From contig JAEZHX010000208.1 of NCBI GenBank assembly GCA_023436765.1, positions 1 through 7,875 of the forward strand: DNA of 7,875 nt, written 5' to 3'. The notes under the pieces are model-generated. The model did not search any database. It saw nothing but the letters and a program-made list of their open reading frames with translations, and was not told the origin of the DNA. The position numbers and the translations under genes were made by a program. Of the stretch, positions 1-6,078 are shown one piece after another (position 1 is the first letter of the stretch; every line of letters starts with the position of its first letter). Source of the stretch: Bacillota bacterium (GTDB lineage: Bacteria; Bacillota; Clostridia; Lachnospirales; Lachnospiraceae).

Positions 1-1
1 T

Positions 2-61
2 GGGTTACAATTAGGTCTGAACTTTAAGGATATAACCCCATCGGAATTAAGTGGTGCATGA
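2..61 (+). CDS. possible C-terminal tail of an upstream protein (partial)
   Basis: One forward frame is open from the window edge to a TGA at 59-61 and reads as 19 residues ending in PSELSGA. It ends 48 bases before mutY. No family can be recognised from so short a piece. A minus-strand frame is also open across this stretch, and the DNA has inverted repeats that could instead mark a structured non-coding region, so this is a weak call. Confidence 0.2.
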   Translation, partial: GLQLGLNFKDITPSELSGA

Positions 62-95
62 TCCCTCGGGGTTTCAGAACAGCCGATCACCGGCT
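16..95 (+). other. nested inverted repeats upstream of mutY
   Basis: Three complementary pairs are visible. TCTGA at 16-20 matches TCAGA at 74-78. AACCCC at 34-39 matches GGGGTT at 68-73, so the two 3' arms are contiguous. AGCCG at 81-85 matches CGGCT at 91-95 around a 5-nt loop. There is no T-run after any of them, so they do not look like a standard terminator. They may be a structured leader of mutY or the end of an upstream element; function is unknown and chance pairing is possible. Confidence 0.22.
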
Positions 96-109
96 TATGG
101 AGATACCAA

Positions 110-1165
110 ATGAGCAATCGCTATGATTATAAAGATACAGTACCCTATTTACTACACTGGTTTGATTATAATGCCAGGATACTCCCATGGAGGGAGGAGC
201 CGAAGCCTTACTATGTCTGGGTCTCTGAGATTATGCTCCAGCAGACCAGGGTGGAGGCTGTGAAGGGATATTTTGACCGTTTCACAGAGGCACTTCCTAA
301 TCTAAAGTCCTTGGCAGAGGCTCAGGAGGAGAAGCTTCTGAAGCTGTGGGAAGGGTTGGGATATTATAACCGGGTCCGTAATCTTCAGAAAGCAGCCCAG
401 GTAGTAATGCAGGAATATGGAGGGGAGCTTCCCGCAGATTATGATAAGCTGCTTAAGCTTCCGGGGATCGGCGCCTACACAGCCGGAGCGATTGCTTCTA
501 TCGCGTACGGCCTGGCAGTACCGGCTGTAGACGGGAATGTACTAAGAGTAGCCAAAAGACTTGCAGCAAGCTATGATGACATCACGAAGGAAAGCGTCAG
601 GAAAGAGCTTCAGGAGACGCTTACCCGGATAATGCCGAAGGATAGGCCGGGTGACTTCAATCAGGCACTGATGGAGCTGGGAGCTACGGTCTGCCTGCCG
701 AACGGAAAACCCCTGTGTGAGAAATGTCCCGTGATGCATCTGTGTAAGGCCTTCCATCAGGATATCACCATGGAGCTTCCGGTGAAGGCTGCTAAGAAGG
801 AGCGTAGGATTGAGGAGAGGACCGTTCTGATTCTGGAGTACAAGGAGAAGCTCGCGATCAGGAAGAGGCCGAACAAGGGACTGTTGGCAGGACTTTGGGA
901 ACTACCCGCTCTTATGGAATACAGGACGCCGGAGGTTGTGCTTTGTAAACTGGAGGAATGGGGCATGAAGCCGGACCGCATCGAACCGGTCGGTAGGACA
1001 AAGCATATCTTCACCCATATTGAGTGGCATATGCTGGGTTACCATGTGTATCTGAGAGAGCTGCCAATGAATAAGGAGGAGACGGAATTTATCTGGGCTG
1101 ACAGGCAGGAATTAAAGGAAGGGTATGCTCTTTCGAATGCTTTTCAGAAATTCATAAATATTTAA
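110..1165 (+). CDS. mutY: A/G-specific adenine DNA glycosylase MutY
   Basis: MutY removes adenine mispaired with 8-oxoguanine (or G) to start base excision repair. The 351-aa length is typical. Visible landmarks: the WVSEIMLQQT block with the catalytic Glu at E40; a helix-hairpin-helix LPGIG at 117-121; the catalytic Asp D141 in AVDGNVLRV; and a [4Fe-4S] cysteine set at C195, C203, C206 and C212. Its first gap is seven residues, one longer than the C-X6-C-X2-C-X5-C of E. coli. Y123 occupies the position that separates MutY from the Lys of Nth, so this is MutY rather than endonuclease III. The C-terminal NUDIX-like 8-oxoG-sensing domain covers about 235-350, with KGLLAGLWELP at 256-266 and an FTH loop at 301-303. 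The start is ATG 110, preceded by GGAG at 99-102 with 7-nt spacing. The next gene has its own promoter candidate, so mutY is probably not tightly linked to it. Confidence 0.95.
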   Translation: MSNRYDYKDTVPYLLHWFDYNARILPWREEPKPYYVWVSEIMLQQTRVEAVKGYFDRFTEALPNLKSLAEAQEEKLLKLWEGLGYYNRVRNLQKAAQVVMQEYGGELPADYDKLLKLPGIGAYTAGAIASIAYGLAVPAVDGNVLRVAKRLAASYDDITKESVRKELQETLTRIMPKDRPGDFNQALMELGATVCLPNGKPLCEKCPVMHLCKAFHQDITMELPVKAAKKERRIEERTVLILEYKEKLAIRKRPNKGLLAGLWELPALMEYRTPEVVLCKLEEWGMKPDRIEPVGRTKHIFTHIEWHMLGYHVYLRELPMNKEETEFIWADRQELKEGYALSNAFQKFINI

Positions 1166-1166
1166 G

Positions 1167-1195
1167 TTGGATAAGCAGGATAAATGTGCTATTAT
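1167..1195 (+). promoter_or_regulatory. likely extended -10 promoter for the SH3b lipoprotein gene
   Basis: A -10 element TATTAT at 1190-1195 is preceded by TG-C (1187-1189), giving an extended -10. A weak -35 TTGGAT lies at 1167-1172, with a 17-nt spacer. It starts right after the mutY stop codon and would give a leader of about 34 nt to the ATG at 1236. Confidence 0.5.
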
Positions 1196-1235
1196 GAATA
1201 AGGAATCAGGAGTTTGAAAGTTTGGAGTGATGCTC

Positions 1236-1736
1236 ATGAAGAAGAATAAAATTTATTTCCTTATAATAATCGCAGTATTTGTTCTATCCGGCTGTAAAGC
1301 TGCCGATGATCAAACCTTTTTCATCCCGACCCCGGAGGTAACGGACGAGCAGTCTGGGGATTCCTCCTCAGAAGCAGGCAAGGATACCACCGGAGAGGAA
1401 GCAGCGGATGATCAGAAGAACACAGATGAACCGGTATTCGTAGGTAAGACTGAGACAAAATATGTAAAACTGGATGATTATGATGCCATCCTGAACATCA
1501 GGACAACCCCTTCTAGGGATGGTGAGATTGTTGGTTTTCTGGTGCATACGGAACAGGTGGAAGTAATCAGCATCGAGAACGGGTGGGCAAGTTTTTTGTA
1601 TCAGGGAGAGATCCGGTATGTAAGTGCGGATTTCCTGGTGGATAAGAAGCCGGCTTACCTTACACCCCCGACCGTTACACCGAAGCCGACCCCGACTAAG
1701 GAGCCGGACCCCAATGATGCTCCGCCGGAGATCTGA
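1236..1736 (+). CDS. SH3b-domain lipoprotein (surface-anchored, function unknown)
   Basis: A 166-aa exported protein with a classic lipoprotein signal: MKK charged start, hydrophobic stretch about 6-17, and lipobox LSGC with the lipidated Cys at C20. Residues about 21-70 are an acidic, Ser/Thr/Glu-rich linker. About 77-136 form a bacterial SH3 (SH3b) domain: ILNIRTTPSRDGEIVGFL, then NGWASFLYQG and YVSADFL. The tail (143-166) is Pro/Thr-rich. SH3b domains usually bind cell-wall peptides, so a wall-associated role is likely, but no catalytic domain is present. Upstream in-frame GTG (1227) and ATG (1230) codons overlap or crowd the GGAG at 1224-1227; ATG 1236 sits 8 nt from it and is preferred. 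It converges on the lysR gene, with only 32 bases between the two stops. Confidence 0.85.
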   Translation: MKKNKIYFLIIIAVFVLSGCKAADDQTFFIPTPEVTDEQSGDSSSEAGKDTTGEEAADDQKNTDEPVFVGKTETKYVKLDDYDAILNIRTTPSRDGEIVGFLVHTEQVEVISIENGWASFLYQGEIRYVSADFLVDKKPAYLTPPTVTPKPTPTKEPDPNDAPPEI

Positions 1737-1768
1737 TACAAAGGTTAAAGGTAACCACGGCAGTGCTG

Positions 1769-2653
1769 TCATTCACAGATAAACGATATGAATTTCTTCA
1801 TGGAATCGGAGAGGAAGGCATTCTTCAAATAACAGAAGCCGACCTCTCTTTTATTTACTGGATACTGTAACGGAATCTGTACCAGAGAACCCTCTTGCAG
1901 TTCTGTGGCTACGAATTCCTTGATGACACAGGCTACTCCGAGACCTGTCTTGGCAAATTCAATCAGCAGCTCCATGCTGCTGACCTCCAGGATCTGCTTC
2001 GGTTCAATCCCGTGATCCATAAAGTATCGTTCAATGTATTTACGGGAAACGTTCTTCGTATCCAGCAGCATGATGTTAGCTGAAGTGAAGATGTCCTGGG
2101 AATGTTCCCTGAGCTTCAAATTATCTAGGTAGGCTTTCGTTGCTACGAAGATATCCTCTGTCTCACATAAGCTATGAAAATGGAAGCCGCCGACGGCTTC
2201 CGGTTTAACCACCAGACCGATATCCAGGGAGTTATTTTCCAGAAGCTTCAGGGTTTGGGCGGAGGACTGACTCTCAATGGCAATTTTGATATGGGGATAT
2301 TCTTTAACGAAACGGTTCAGGAAGGGAAGCAACAGATATTTACATAGGGTTGCGCTGGCACCGAGCCTAAGGCTCCCGATGCCAAGCTCATGCAGCCTGC
2401 GGATCTGATCCTCCCCCTGCTTCAGGGTATCGAAGGCATTCTTCGTATAGGAATACAAAAGCGTTCCCTCCTCAGTCAGCCTAACACCACGGGAGCTACG
2501 TTGGAACAGAAGCGTCTCCAGATTCTCCTCCAGGTTCGTAATTGCTTTGCTGACTGCAGGCTGACTGATATATAACTGCCTGGCTGCATGGGAGATGTTG
2601 CCGGTCTCGGCAACACAGTTAAAGATATGGTAAAGGGACAGGTTCAGATTCAT
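1769..2653 (-). CDS. LysR-family transcriptional regulator, divergent from leuBCD
   Basis: A 294-aa LysR-type regulator. The N-terminal winged helix-turn-helix has its HTH at about 18-37 (TGNISHAARQLYISQPAVSK), followed by the conserved LFQRSSRGVRLTEEG wing (49-63). A linker helix reaches about residue 90, and the periplasmic-binding-like effector domain covers about 92-290. Start choice: a longer frame begins at ATG 2668, but AAAGGA (2665-2660 on the minus strand) is a good Shine-Dalgarno placed for ATG 2653, which gives the usual MNLNLSLYHIF beginning. It is transcribed away from leuB, and its promoter overlaps the leu promoter. By position and family habit it probably controls leuBCD and itself, with a leucine-pathway metabolite as a plausible co-inducer. 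The effector cannot be read from sequence. Confidence 0.92.
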   Translation of the reverse strand: MNLNLSLYHIFNCVAETGNISHAARQLYISQPAVSKAITNLEENLETLLFQRSSRGVRLTEEGTLLYSYTKNAFDTLKQGEDQIRRLHELGIGSLRLGASATLCKYLLLPFLNRFVKEYPHIKIAIESQSSAQTLKLLENNSLDIGLVVKPEAVGGFHFHSLCETEDIFVATKAYLDNLKLREHSQDIFTSANIMLLDTKNVSRKYIERYFMDHGIEPKQILEVSSMELLIEFAKTGLGVACVIKEFVATELQEGSLVQIPLQYPVNKREVGFCYLKNAFLSDSMKKFISFICE

Positions 2654-2666
2654 ATGAGTTCCTTTC

Positions 2667-2681
2667 ATAACTATAAGTTAT
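2667..2681. promoter_or_regulatory. candidate LysR-type operator (T-N11-A dyad)
   Basis: ATAACT-ATA-AGTTAT is a perfect 15-bp dyad. It contains T2668-N11-A2680, the usual LysR box geometry. It lies just upstream of the lysR ribosome binding site, downstream of the lysR -10 element, a position suited to autorepression. The upstream in-frame ATG of lysR (2668) overlaps it, another reason to reject that start. Confidence 0.45.
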
Positions 2682-2702
2682 AATAGATATTCGTAATATG
2701 TA

Positions 2703-2732
2703 TTTCAATTATACCAAATTATGTGGTATGAT
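2703..2732 (+). promoter_or_regulatory. likely leuBCD promoter (extended -10)
   Basis: The extended -10 TGG-TATGAT lies at 2724-2732 (five of six bases match TATAAT). A weak -35 TTTCAA at 2703-2708 is 18 nt upstream, typical of an activator-dependent promoter. The start of transcription would be near 2739, leaving a leader of about 160 nt before leuB. It overlaps the lysR promoter on the other strand. Confidence 0.5.
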
Positions 2733-2737
2733 TGCAA
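2708..2737 (-). promoter_or_regulatory. likely lysR promoter (extended -10, perfect TATAAT)
   Basis: Read on the minus strand, TGG-TATAAT spans 2716-2708, with a perfect -10 hexamer at 2713-2708. A -35-like TTGCAA lies at 2737-2732, with an 18-nt spacer. This is the stronger of the two divergent promoters. Its -35 touches the leu -10, and its -10 touches the leu -35, so RNA polymerase can probably occupy only one at a time. Confidence 0.6.
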
Positions 2738-2759
2738 CAGAATTTAATATGGAAAGTTG

Positions 2760-2864
2760 CGGCATCGTTACTATACAGCCCAAGAAAGTACTTAGCAAAG
2801 GACCAGGGAGAAATGATTTCCATGGTCCAGGCGATATCATAAAGGGCTGAATAATAACGAGCCG
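2760..2864 (+). promoter_or_regulatory. structured 5' leader RNA of leuBCD, class unassigned
   Basis: The untranslated leader folds by eye into nested stems. The outer stem pairs 2760-2770 with 2855-2864: CGGC with GCCG and TCGTTA with TAACGA, ten pairs with a single bulged A at 2764. After a 5x5 internal loop, CAGCCC (2776-2781) pairs with GGGCTG (2844-2849). Inside it, GGACCA (2800-2805) pairs with TGGTCC (2823-2828), topped by a GAA/TTC extension (2810-2812 with 2818-2820). The structure ends about 20 nt before the leuB Shine-Dalgarno. There is no T-box TGGNACC sequence, no run of Leu codons and no terminator, so neither a T-box nor classical leucine attenuation fits. It may be a riboswitch or protein-binding leader. 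The base pairing is seen directly; the function is inference. Confidence 0.5.
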
Positions 2865-2897
2865 TAAGCGAATACATATTTATAGGGAGGAGTAAGA

Positions 2898-3980
2898 ATG
2901 AATTACAACATAGCAGTCATTCCGGGCGATGGTATCGGACCGGAGATTATCGTGGAAGCGAAGAAGGTACTGGACCGGGTCGGAGCCAAATACGGACATA
3001 CCTTCAACTATACTGAGGTTCTGATGGGCGGTATTTCGATTGATAAAACCGGTGTACCTCTGACCGAGGAAGCGCTGGAGACGGCAAAGAAGAGTGATTC
3101 CGTACTTCTTGGAGCAGTCGGCGGTAATGTGGGACAATCGAACTGGTACAGCCTTCCGCCCCATCTGCGGCCGGAAGCAGGACTCCTTGGAATCCGTAAG
3201 GGGTTGAAGCTATATGCCAACATCAGACCGGCAGTTCTTTTCGAGGAATTGAAAGCAGCATGTCCATTGAGGCCAGATATGATCGGAGATGGTTTTGACT
3301 TTGTGGTGCTGCGTGAACTGACAGGAGGACTCTATTTCGGAGAGAGGAAGACCTTCGAGGAGAATGGACTCAGGAAAGCATATGATACCCTGATTTATGA
3401 TGAGAACGAGATCAGAAGAATTGCGAAGCTGGCCTTTGAGATTGCGATGAAGAGGAATAAGAAGGTCTGCAGCGTGGATAAAGCCAATGTACTTGATTCC
3501 TCCAGACTTTGGAGACAGGTGACGAAGGAGGTCTCTAAGGATTATCCCGAGGTAGAGCTGACCGATATGCTGGTTGATAACTGTGCGATGCAGCTTGTAA
3601 AGAACCCGAGACAATTCGATGTCATTCTGACAGAGAATATGTTCGGAGATATTTTATCGGATGAGGCCAGTATGGTGACAGGCTCCATCGGTATGTTGGC
3701 ATCCGCAAGTCTTGGTGATACGAAGCTGGGGCTTTATGAGCCGAGTCATGGCTCCGCACCGGACATCGCAGGACAGAATAAGGCGAATCCGATTGCTACG
3801 ATTCTCTCAGCTGCAATGATGCTGCGTTATTCCTTCGACCTGATGGAGGAAGCGGACAGGATAGAGACTGCTGTTAAGGCAGTCCTGCAGAAGGATTATC
3901 GAACCATCGATATCATGTCAGAAGGCAAGACTCTCGTTGGAACGAAGGAAATGGGCGATCTGATTGTAAAAGAGATATAG
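2898..3980 (+). CDS. leuB: 3-isopropylmalate dehydrogenase LeuB
   Basis: LeuB oxidises and decarboxylates 3-isopropylmalate with NAD+ to the leucine keto acid 2-oxoisocaproate, in the cytoplasm as a dimer. The 360-aa length is normal for the family. Landmarks: PGDGIGPE at 9-16; the substrate arginines R100, R110 and R139; catalytic Y146 in LTGGLYFG; K195 in SVDKANVL; the metal-binding aspartates D227, D251 and D255 in NMFGDILSDEASM; and the NAD-binding GSAPDIAGQNKANP at 285-298. The isopropylmalate-type loop (SLPPHLRPEAGLLGIRKGLKLYANIRP) separates it from isocitrate dehydrogenase. The start ATG 2898 has GGGAGGAG at 2885-2892, 5 nt upstream. It is the first gene of leuBCD, 35 nt before leuC. 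Confidence 0.97.
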   Translation: MNYNIAVIPGDGIGPEIIVEAKKVLDRVGAKYGHTFNYTEVLMGGISIDKTGVPLTEEALETAKKSDSVLLGAVGGNVGQSNWYSLPPHLRPEAGLLGIRKGLKLYANIRPAVLFEELKAACPLRPDMIGDGFDFVVLRELTGGLYFGERKTFEENGLRKAYDTLIYDENEIRRIAKLAFEIAMKRNKKVCSVDKANVLDSSRLWRQVTKEVSKDYPEVELTDMLVDNCAMQLVKNPRQFDVILTENMFGDILSDEASMVTGSIGMLASASLGDTKLGLYEPSHGSAPDIAGQNKANPIATILSAAMMLRYSFDLMEEADRIETAVKAVLQKDYRTIDIMSEGKTLVGTKEMGDLIVKEI

Positions 3981-4015
3981 ACTGATTACCGGATTAGGGA
4001 TAGGAGGATAATGCT

Positions 4016-5281
4016 ATGGGTATGACAATGACGCAAAAGATTCTGGCAGCTCATGCGGGACTTGATAAGGTCACTGCAGGTCAGCTGATTGAGGCGGAGC
4101 TGGATCTGGTACTGGGTAATGACGTAACTGCCCCGGTTGCTATTCATGAGTTTGAGAAGTTCTCAAGTAAAAAGGTGTTTCATAAGGATAAGATTGCTCT
4201 GGTGCCTGATCACTTCACACCGAATAAGGATATTAAGTCCGCGGAGCATTGCAAATGCGTACGAGAGTTCGCTATGGAGCATGATATCACGAATTATTTT
4301 GAAATAGGTGAAATGGGCATCGAGCATGCCTTACTGCCTGAGAAGGGACTCGTGGTGGCAGGGGATGTTGTAATCGGTGCTGATTCCCATACCTGTACCT
4401 ACGGAGCCCTCGGAGCTTTTTCCACAGGGGTAGGAAGTACGGACATGGCAGCCGGCATGGCGACCGGCAAGGCCTGGTTCAAGGTTCCTTCCGCACTGAA
4501 GTTTGTGCTTACCGGTAAGCCCGCCAAATGGGTAAGCGGTAAGGATGTTATTCTTCATATTATCGGTAGGATCGGAGTGGATGGTGCTCTGTATAAGTCC
4601 ATGGAATTTGTGGGAGATGGCTTACAGAATCTCTCCATGGATGATCGCTTCTCCATGGCTAACATGGCGATCGAAGCCGGAGCCAAGAACGGAATTTTCC
4701 CCGTGGATGCAGCTACAATCGCTTATATCAAGGAGCATTCTGCGAAGGAATATAAGATCTATGAGGCAGATCCTGATGCAGAGTATGATGAGGTCTATGA
4801 GATTGATCTGTCCTCCTTACAGCCCACTGTGGCCTTCCCGCATCTCCCGGAAAATACCCATACAATTGATAAAGTCGGAGATATCAAAATTGACCAGGTT
4901 GTCATTGGTTCATGCACGAACGGAAGGATCGAAGACCTAAGGATTGCTGCCAAGGTATTTGAGGGCAGAAAGGTGGCGAAGGGTGTCAGGACCATAATCT
5001 TCCCTGCTACCCAGAGAATCTACCTCCAGGCCATGGAAGAGGGGTTACTCGCAACCTTTATTAAAGCCGGTGCAGTAGTGAGCACTCCTACCTGCGGACC
5101 CTGCCTGGGCGGACATATGGGCATCCTGGCAGCAGGCGAACGGGCTGTTGCTACGACCAATCGTAACTTTGTCGGCCGTATGGGTCATGTGAAATCCGAG
5201 GTGTATCTTGCGAATCCGGCAGTCGCTGCAGCCAGTGCGATTACCGGTAAGATTTCCGGACCGGAAGAATTAGGCTTATAA
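4016..5281 (+). CDS. leuC: 3-isopropylmalate dehydratase large subunit LeuC
   Basis: This is the large, [4Fe-4S]-bearing subunit of isopropylmalate isomerase, which with LeuD converts 2-isopropylmalate to 3-isopropylmalate through dehydration and rehydration. The three cluster cysteines are C300 (VIGSCTNGR), C360 and C363 (TPTCGPCLGG). Other aconitase-family blocks are GADSHTCTYGALGAFSTGVGSTD (121-143) and NRNFVGRMGH (382-391). At 421 aa it is the shorter clostridial/archaeal type (homoaconitase-like) rather than the ~466-aa E. coli type. The start ATG 4016 lies 8 nt after GGAGG (4003-4007); the in-frame ATG at 4022 is 14 nt away and less likely. It sits between leuB and leuD with short gaps, so all three are surely co-transcribed. 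Confidence 0.97.
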   Translation: MGMTMTQKILAAHAGLDKVTAGQLIEAELDLVLGNDVTAPVAIHEFEKFSSKKVFHKDKIALVPDHFTPNKDIKSAEHCKCVREFAMEHDITNYFEIGEMGIEHALLPEKGLVVAGDVVIGADSHTCTYGALGAFSTGVGSTDMAAGMATGKAWFKVPSALKFVLTGKPAKWVSGKDVILHIIGRIGVDGALYKSMEFVGDGLQNLSMDDRFSMANMAIEAGAKNGIFPVDAATIAYIKEHSAKEYKIYEADPDAEYDEVYEIDLSSLQPTVAFPHLPENTHTIDKVGDIKIDQVVIGSCTNGRIEDLRIAAKVFEGRKVAKGVRTIIFPATQRIYLQAMEEGLLATFIKAGAVVSTPTCGPCLGGHMGILAAGERAVATTNRNFVGRMGHVKSEVYLANPAVAAASAITGKISGPEELGL

Positions 5282-5300
5282 TCAGGATGGAGGTATTATA

Positions 5301-5792
5301 ATGAAAGCATATGGATTAGTTCACAAATACGGTGACAATGTGGATACGGATGTAATCATACCTGCCCGCTACCTGAATTCCTCCGATCCGAAGGAGCTGG
5401 CAGCGAAATGTATGGAAGACATCGATAAGGACTTCGTTAACAGGGTGAAGCCCGGTGATATCATGGTGGCGAATAAGAATTTCGGCTGTGGTTCCTCCAG
5501 AGAGCATGCACCGATTGCAATCAAGGCTTCCGGTATCAGCTGCATCATTGCTGAGACCTTTGCCAGAATCTTTTACCGCAATGCGATCAATATCGGTCTT
5601 CCGATTATCGAATGCCCTGAGGCTGCGAAGGAGATCGAAGCAGGGGATGAGGTTGAGATTGACTTTGACAGCGGCAGGATTTATGACAAAACGAAGGGAA
5701 CCACCTATCAGGGTCAGGCATTTCCTGAATTCATGCAGAGAATTATCAAAGCAGAAGGTCTGATCAATTATATCAACGCAAATGCAAAGTAA
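5301..5792 (+). CDS. leuD: 3-isopropylmalate dehydratase small subunit LeuD
   Basis: The small (swivel-domain) subunit of isopropylmalate isomerase, 163 aa, the length usual for partners of short-type LeuC. It carries the substrate-selecting YLNSS loop (24-28) seen in LeuD/HacB proteins and the active-site block FGCGSSREHAP (61-71), followed by ETFARIFYRNAINIGLP (85-101). GGAGG at 5289-5293 precedes ATG 5301 by 7 nt, and the gap from leuC is 19 nt. It is the last gene of the operon. No simple T-tailed terminator follows; the first strong hairpin is the IS3-like palindrome at 5826. Confidence 0.96.
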   Translation: MKAYGLVHKYGDNVDTDVIIPARYLNSSDPKELAAKCMEDIDKDFVNRVKPGDIMVANKNFGCGSSREHAPIAIKASGISCIIAETFARIFYRNAINIGLPIIECPEAAKEIEAGDEVEIDFDSGRIYDKTKGTTYQGQAFPEFMQRIIKAEGLINYINANAK

Positions 5793-5825
5793 GAAAAAAT
5801 AACGAATACGCTGTTTCATTTTATG

Positions 5826-5931
5826 ATTCGACCCCCCAACTGTTGGACCAAAATAAGATATACCCCGTTTGTCGGTTTTGCCCGGTAAAAAGAGGTATAT
5901 AACAAAATCTAACGATTGGGAGGTCGATTTA
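5826..5931. mobile_element. MITE-like palindrome with IS3-type ends
   Basis: A ~100-bp imperfect inverted repeat. CGACCCCCCAACTGTTGGA (5829-5847) pairs with 5908-5926, which ends TTGGGAGGTCG. There are two mismatches and two G-T wobbles over 19 positions. A second pairing, ATATACCCC (5858-5866) with GAGGTATAT (5892-5900), lies inside. The GACCCCC-AA-GTTGGAC left end and TCTAAC-TTGGGAGGTC right end resemble IS3-family (IS150-like) termini from memory. No transposase is present between them, as in a MITE or an internally deleted copy. TTATG at 5821-5825 and 5932-5936 may be a 5-bp target duplication, though AT-rich flanks make chance likely. Transcribed, the palindrome could act as the 3' hairpin of the leu operon. 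Confidence 0.5.
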
Positions 5932-5960
5932 TTATGCTATTTTCAGAAAGTTCCTTTTGG

Positions 5961-5989
5961 TTTTGAAATTCAGCTTGACATGATATAAT
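5961..5989 (+). promoter_or_regulatory. promoter for the EamA gene
   Basis: A perfect TATAAT at 5984-5989 is preceded by TGA (5981-5983), giving an extended -10. A -35 could be TTTTGA (5961-5966, 17-nt spacer) or TTGAAA (5963-5968, 15-nt spacer). A perfect TTGACA at 5975-5980 is present, but it is too close to this -10 and only 13 nt from TATGAT at 5994-5999, so it is probably not used with either. Confidence 0.6.
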
Positions 5990-6003
5990 AGGATATGATC
6001 GGA

Positions 6004-6048
6004 TTTTCCTGAGAGTTGGCGCATAGAATGATGATGTGCACAGGAAAG
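6004..6048 (+). promoter_or_regulatory. hairpin in the leader of the EamA gene
   Basis: TTTCCTG (6005-6011) is perfectly complementary to CAGGAAA (6041-6047). Nested inside, GCGCAT (6019-6024) pairs with ATGTGC (6034-6039), with one G-U pair, around a 9-nt loop. It lies between the predicted transcription start (~5996) and the ribosome binding site, so it would be in the mRNA leader. There is no T-run; it is not a terminator. Function unknown. Confidence 0.35.
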
Positions 6049-6078
6049 CAAAACATCAGAGGATTGGGAGGTACTAAC

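Noticed and set aside
1..121. Open minus-strand frame upstream of mutY
   Set aside because: It opens only at a stop inside the start of mutY and offers no ATG or ribosome site, only a TTG at 118, so a divergent gene cannot be supported.
1743..1756. GGTTA-AAGG-TAACC hairpin between the convergent lipoprotein and lysR genes
   Set aside because: The stem is only 5 bp and no T-run follows on either strand, so a bidirectional terminator is not supported.
2740..2897. T-box or leucine attenuator before leuB
   Set aside because: There is no TGGNACC-type antiterminator sequence, no cluster of Leu codons and no terminator hairpin with a T-run.
4011..4025. Five-codon frame (ATG to TGA) overlapping the leuC start
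   Set aside because: It is only 3 nt from the GGAGG that is ideally spaced for leuC ATG 4016; most likely chance.
4545..4940. 131-residue frame inside leuC on the same strand
   Set aside because: It is a frame-shifted shadow of leuC with odd composition and no ribosome site.
5316..5819. 167-residue minus-strand frame opposite leuD
   Set aside because: It is antisense to the well-conserved leuD frame, with no recognisable motif.
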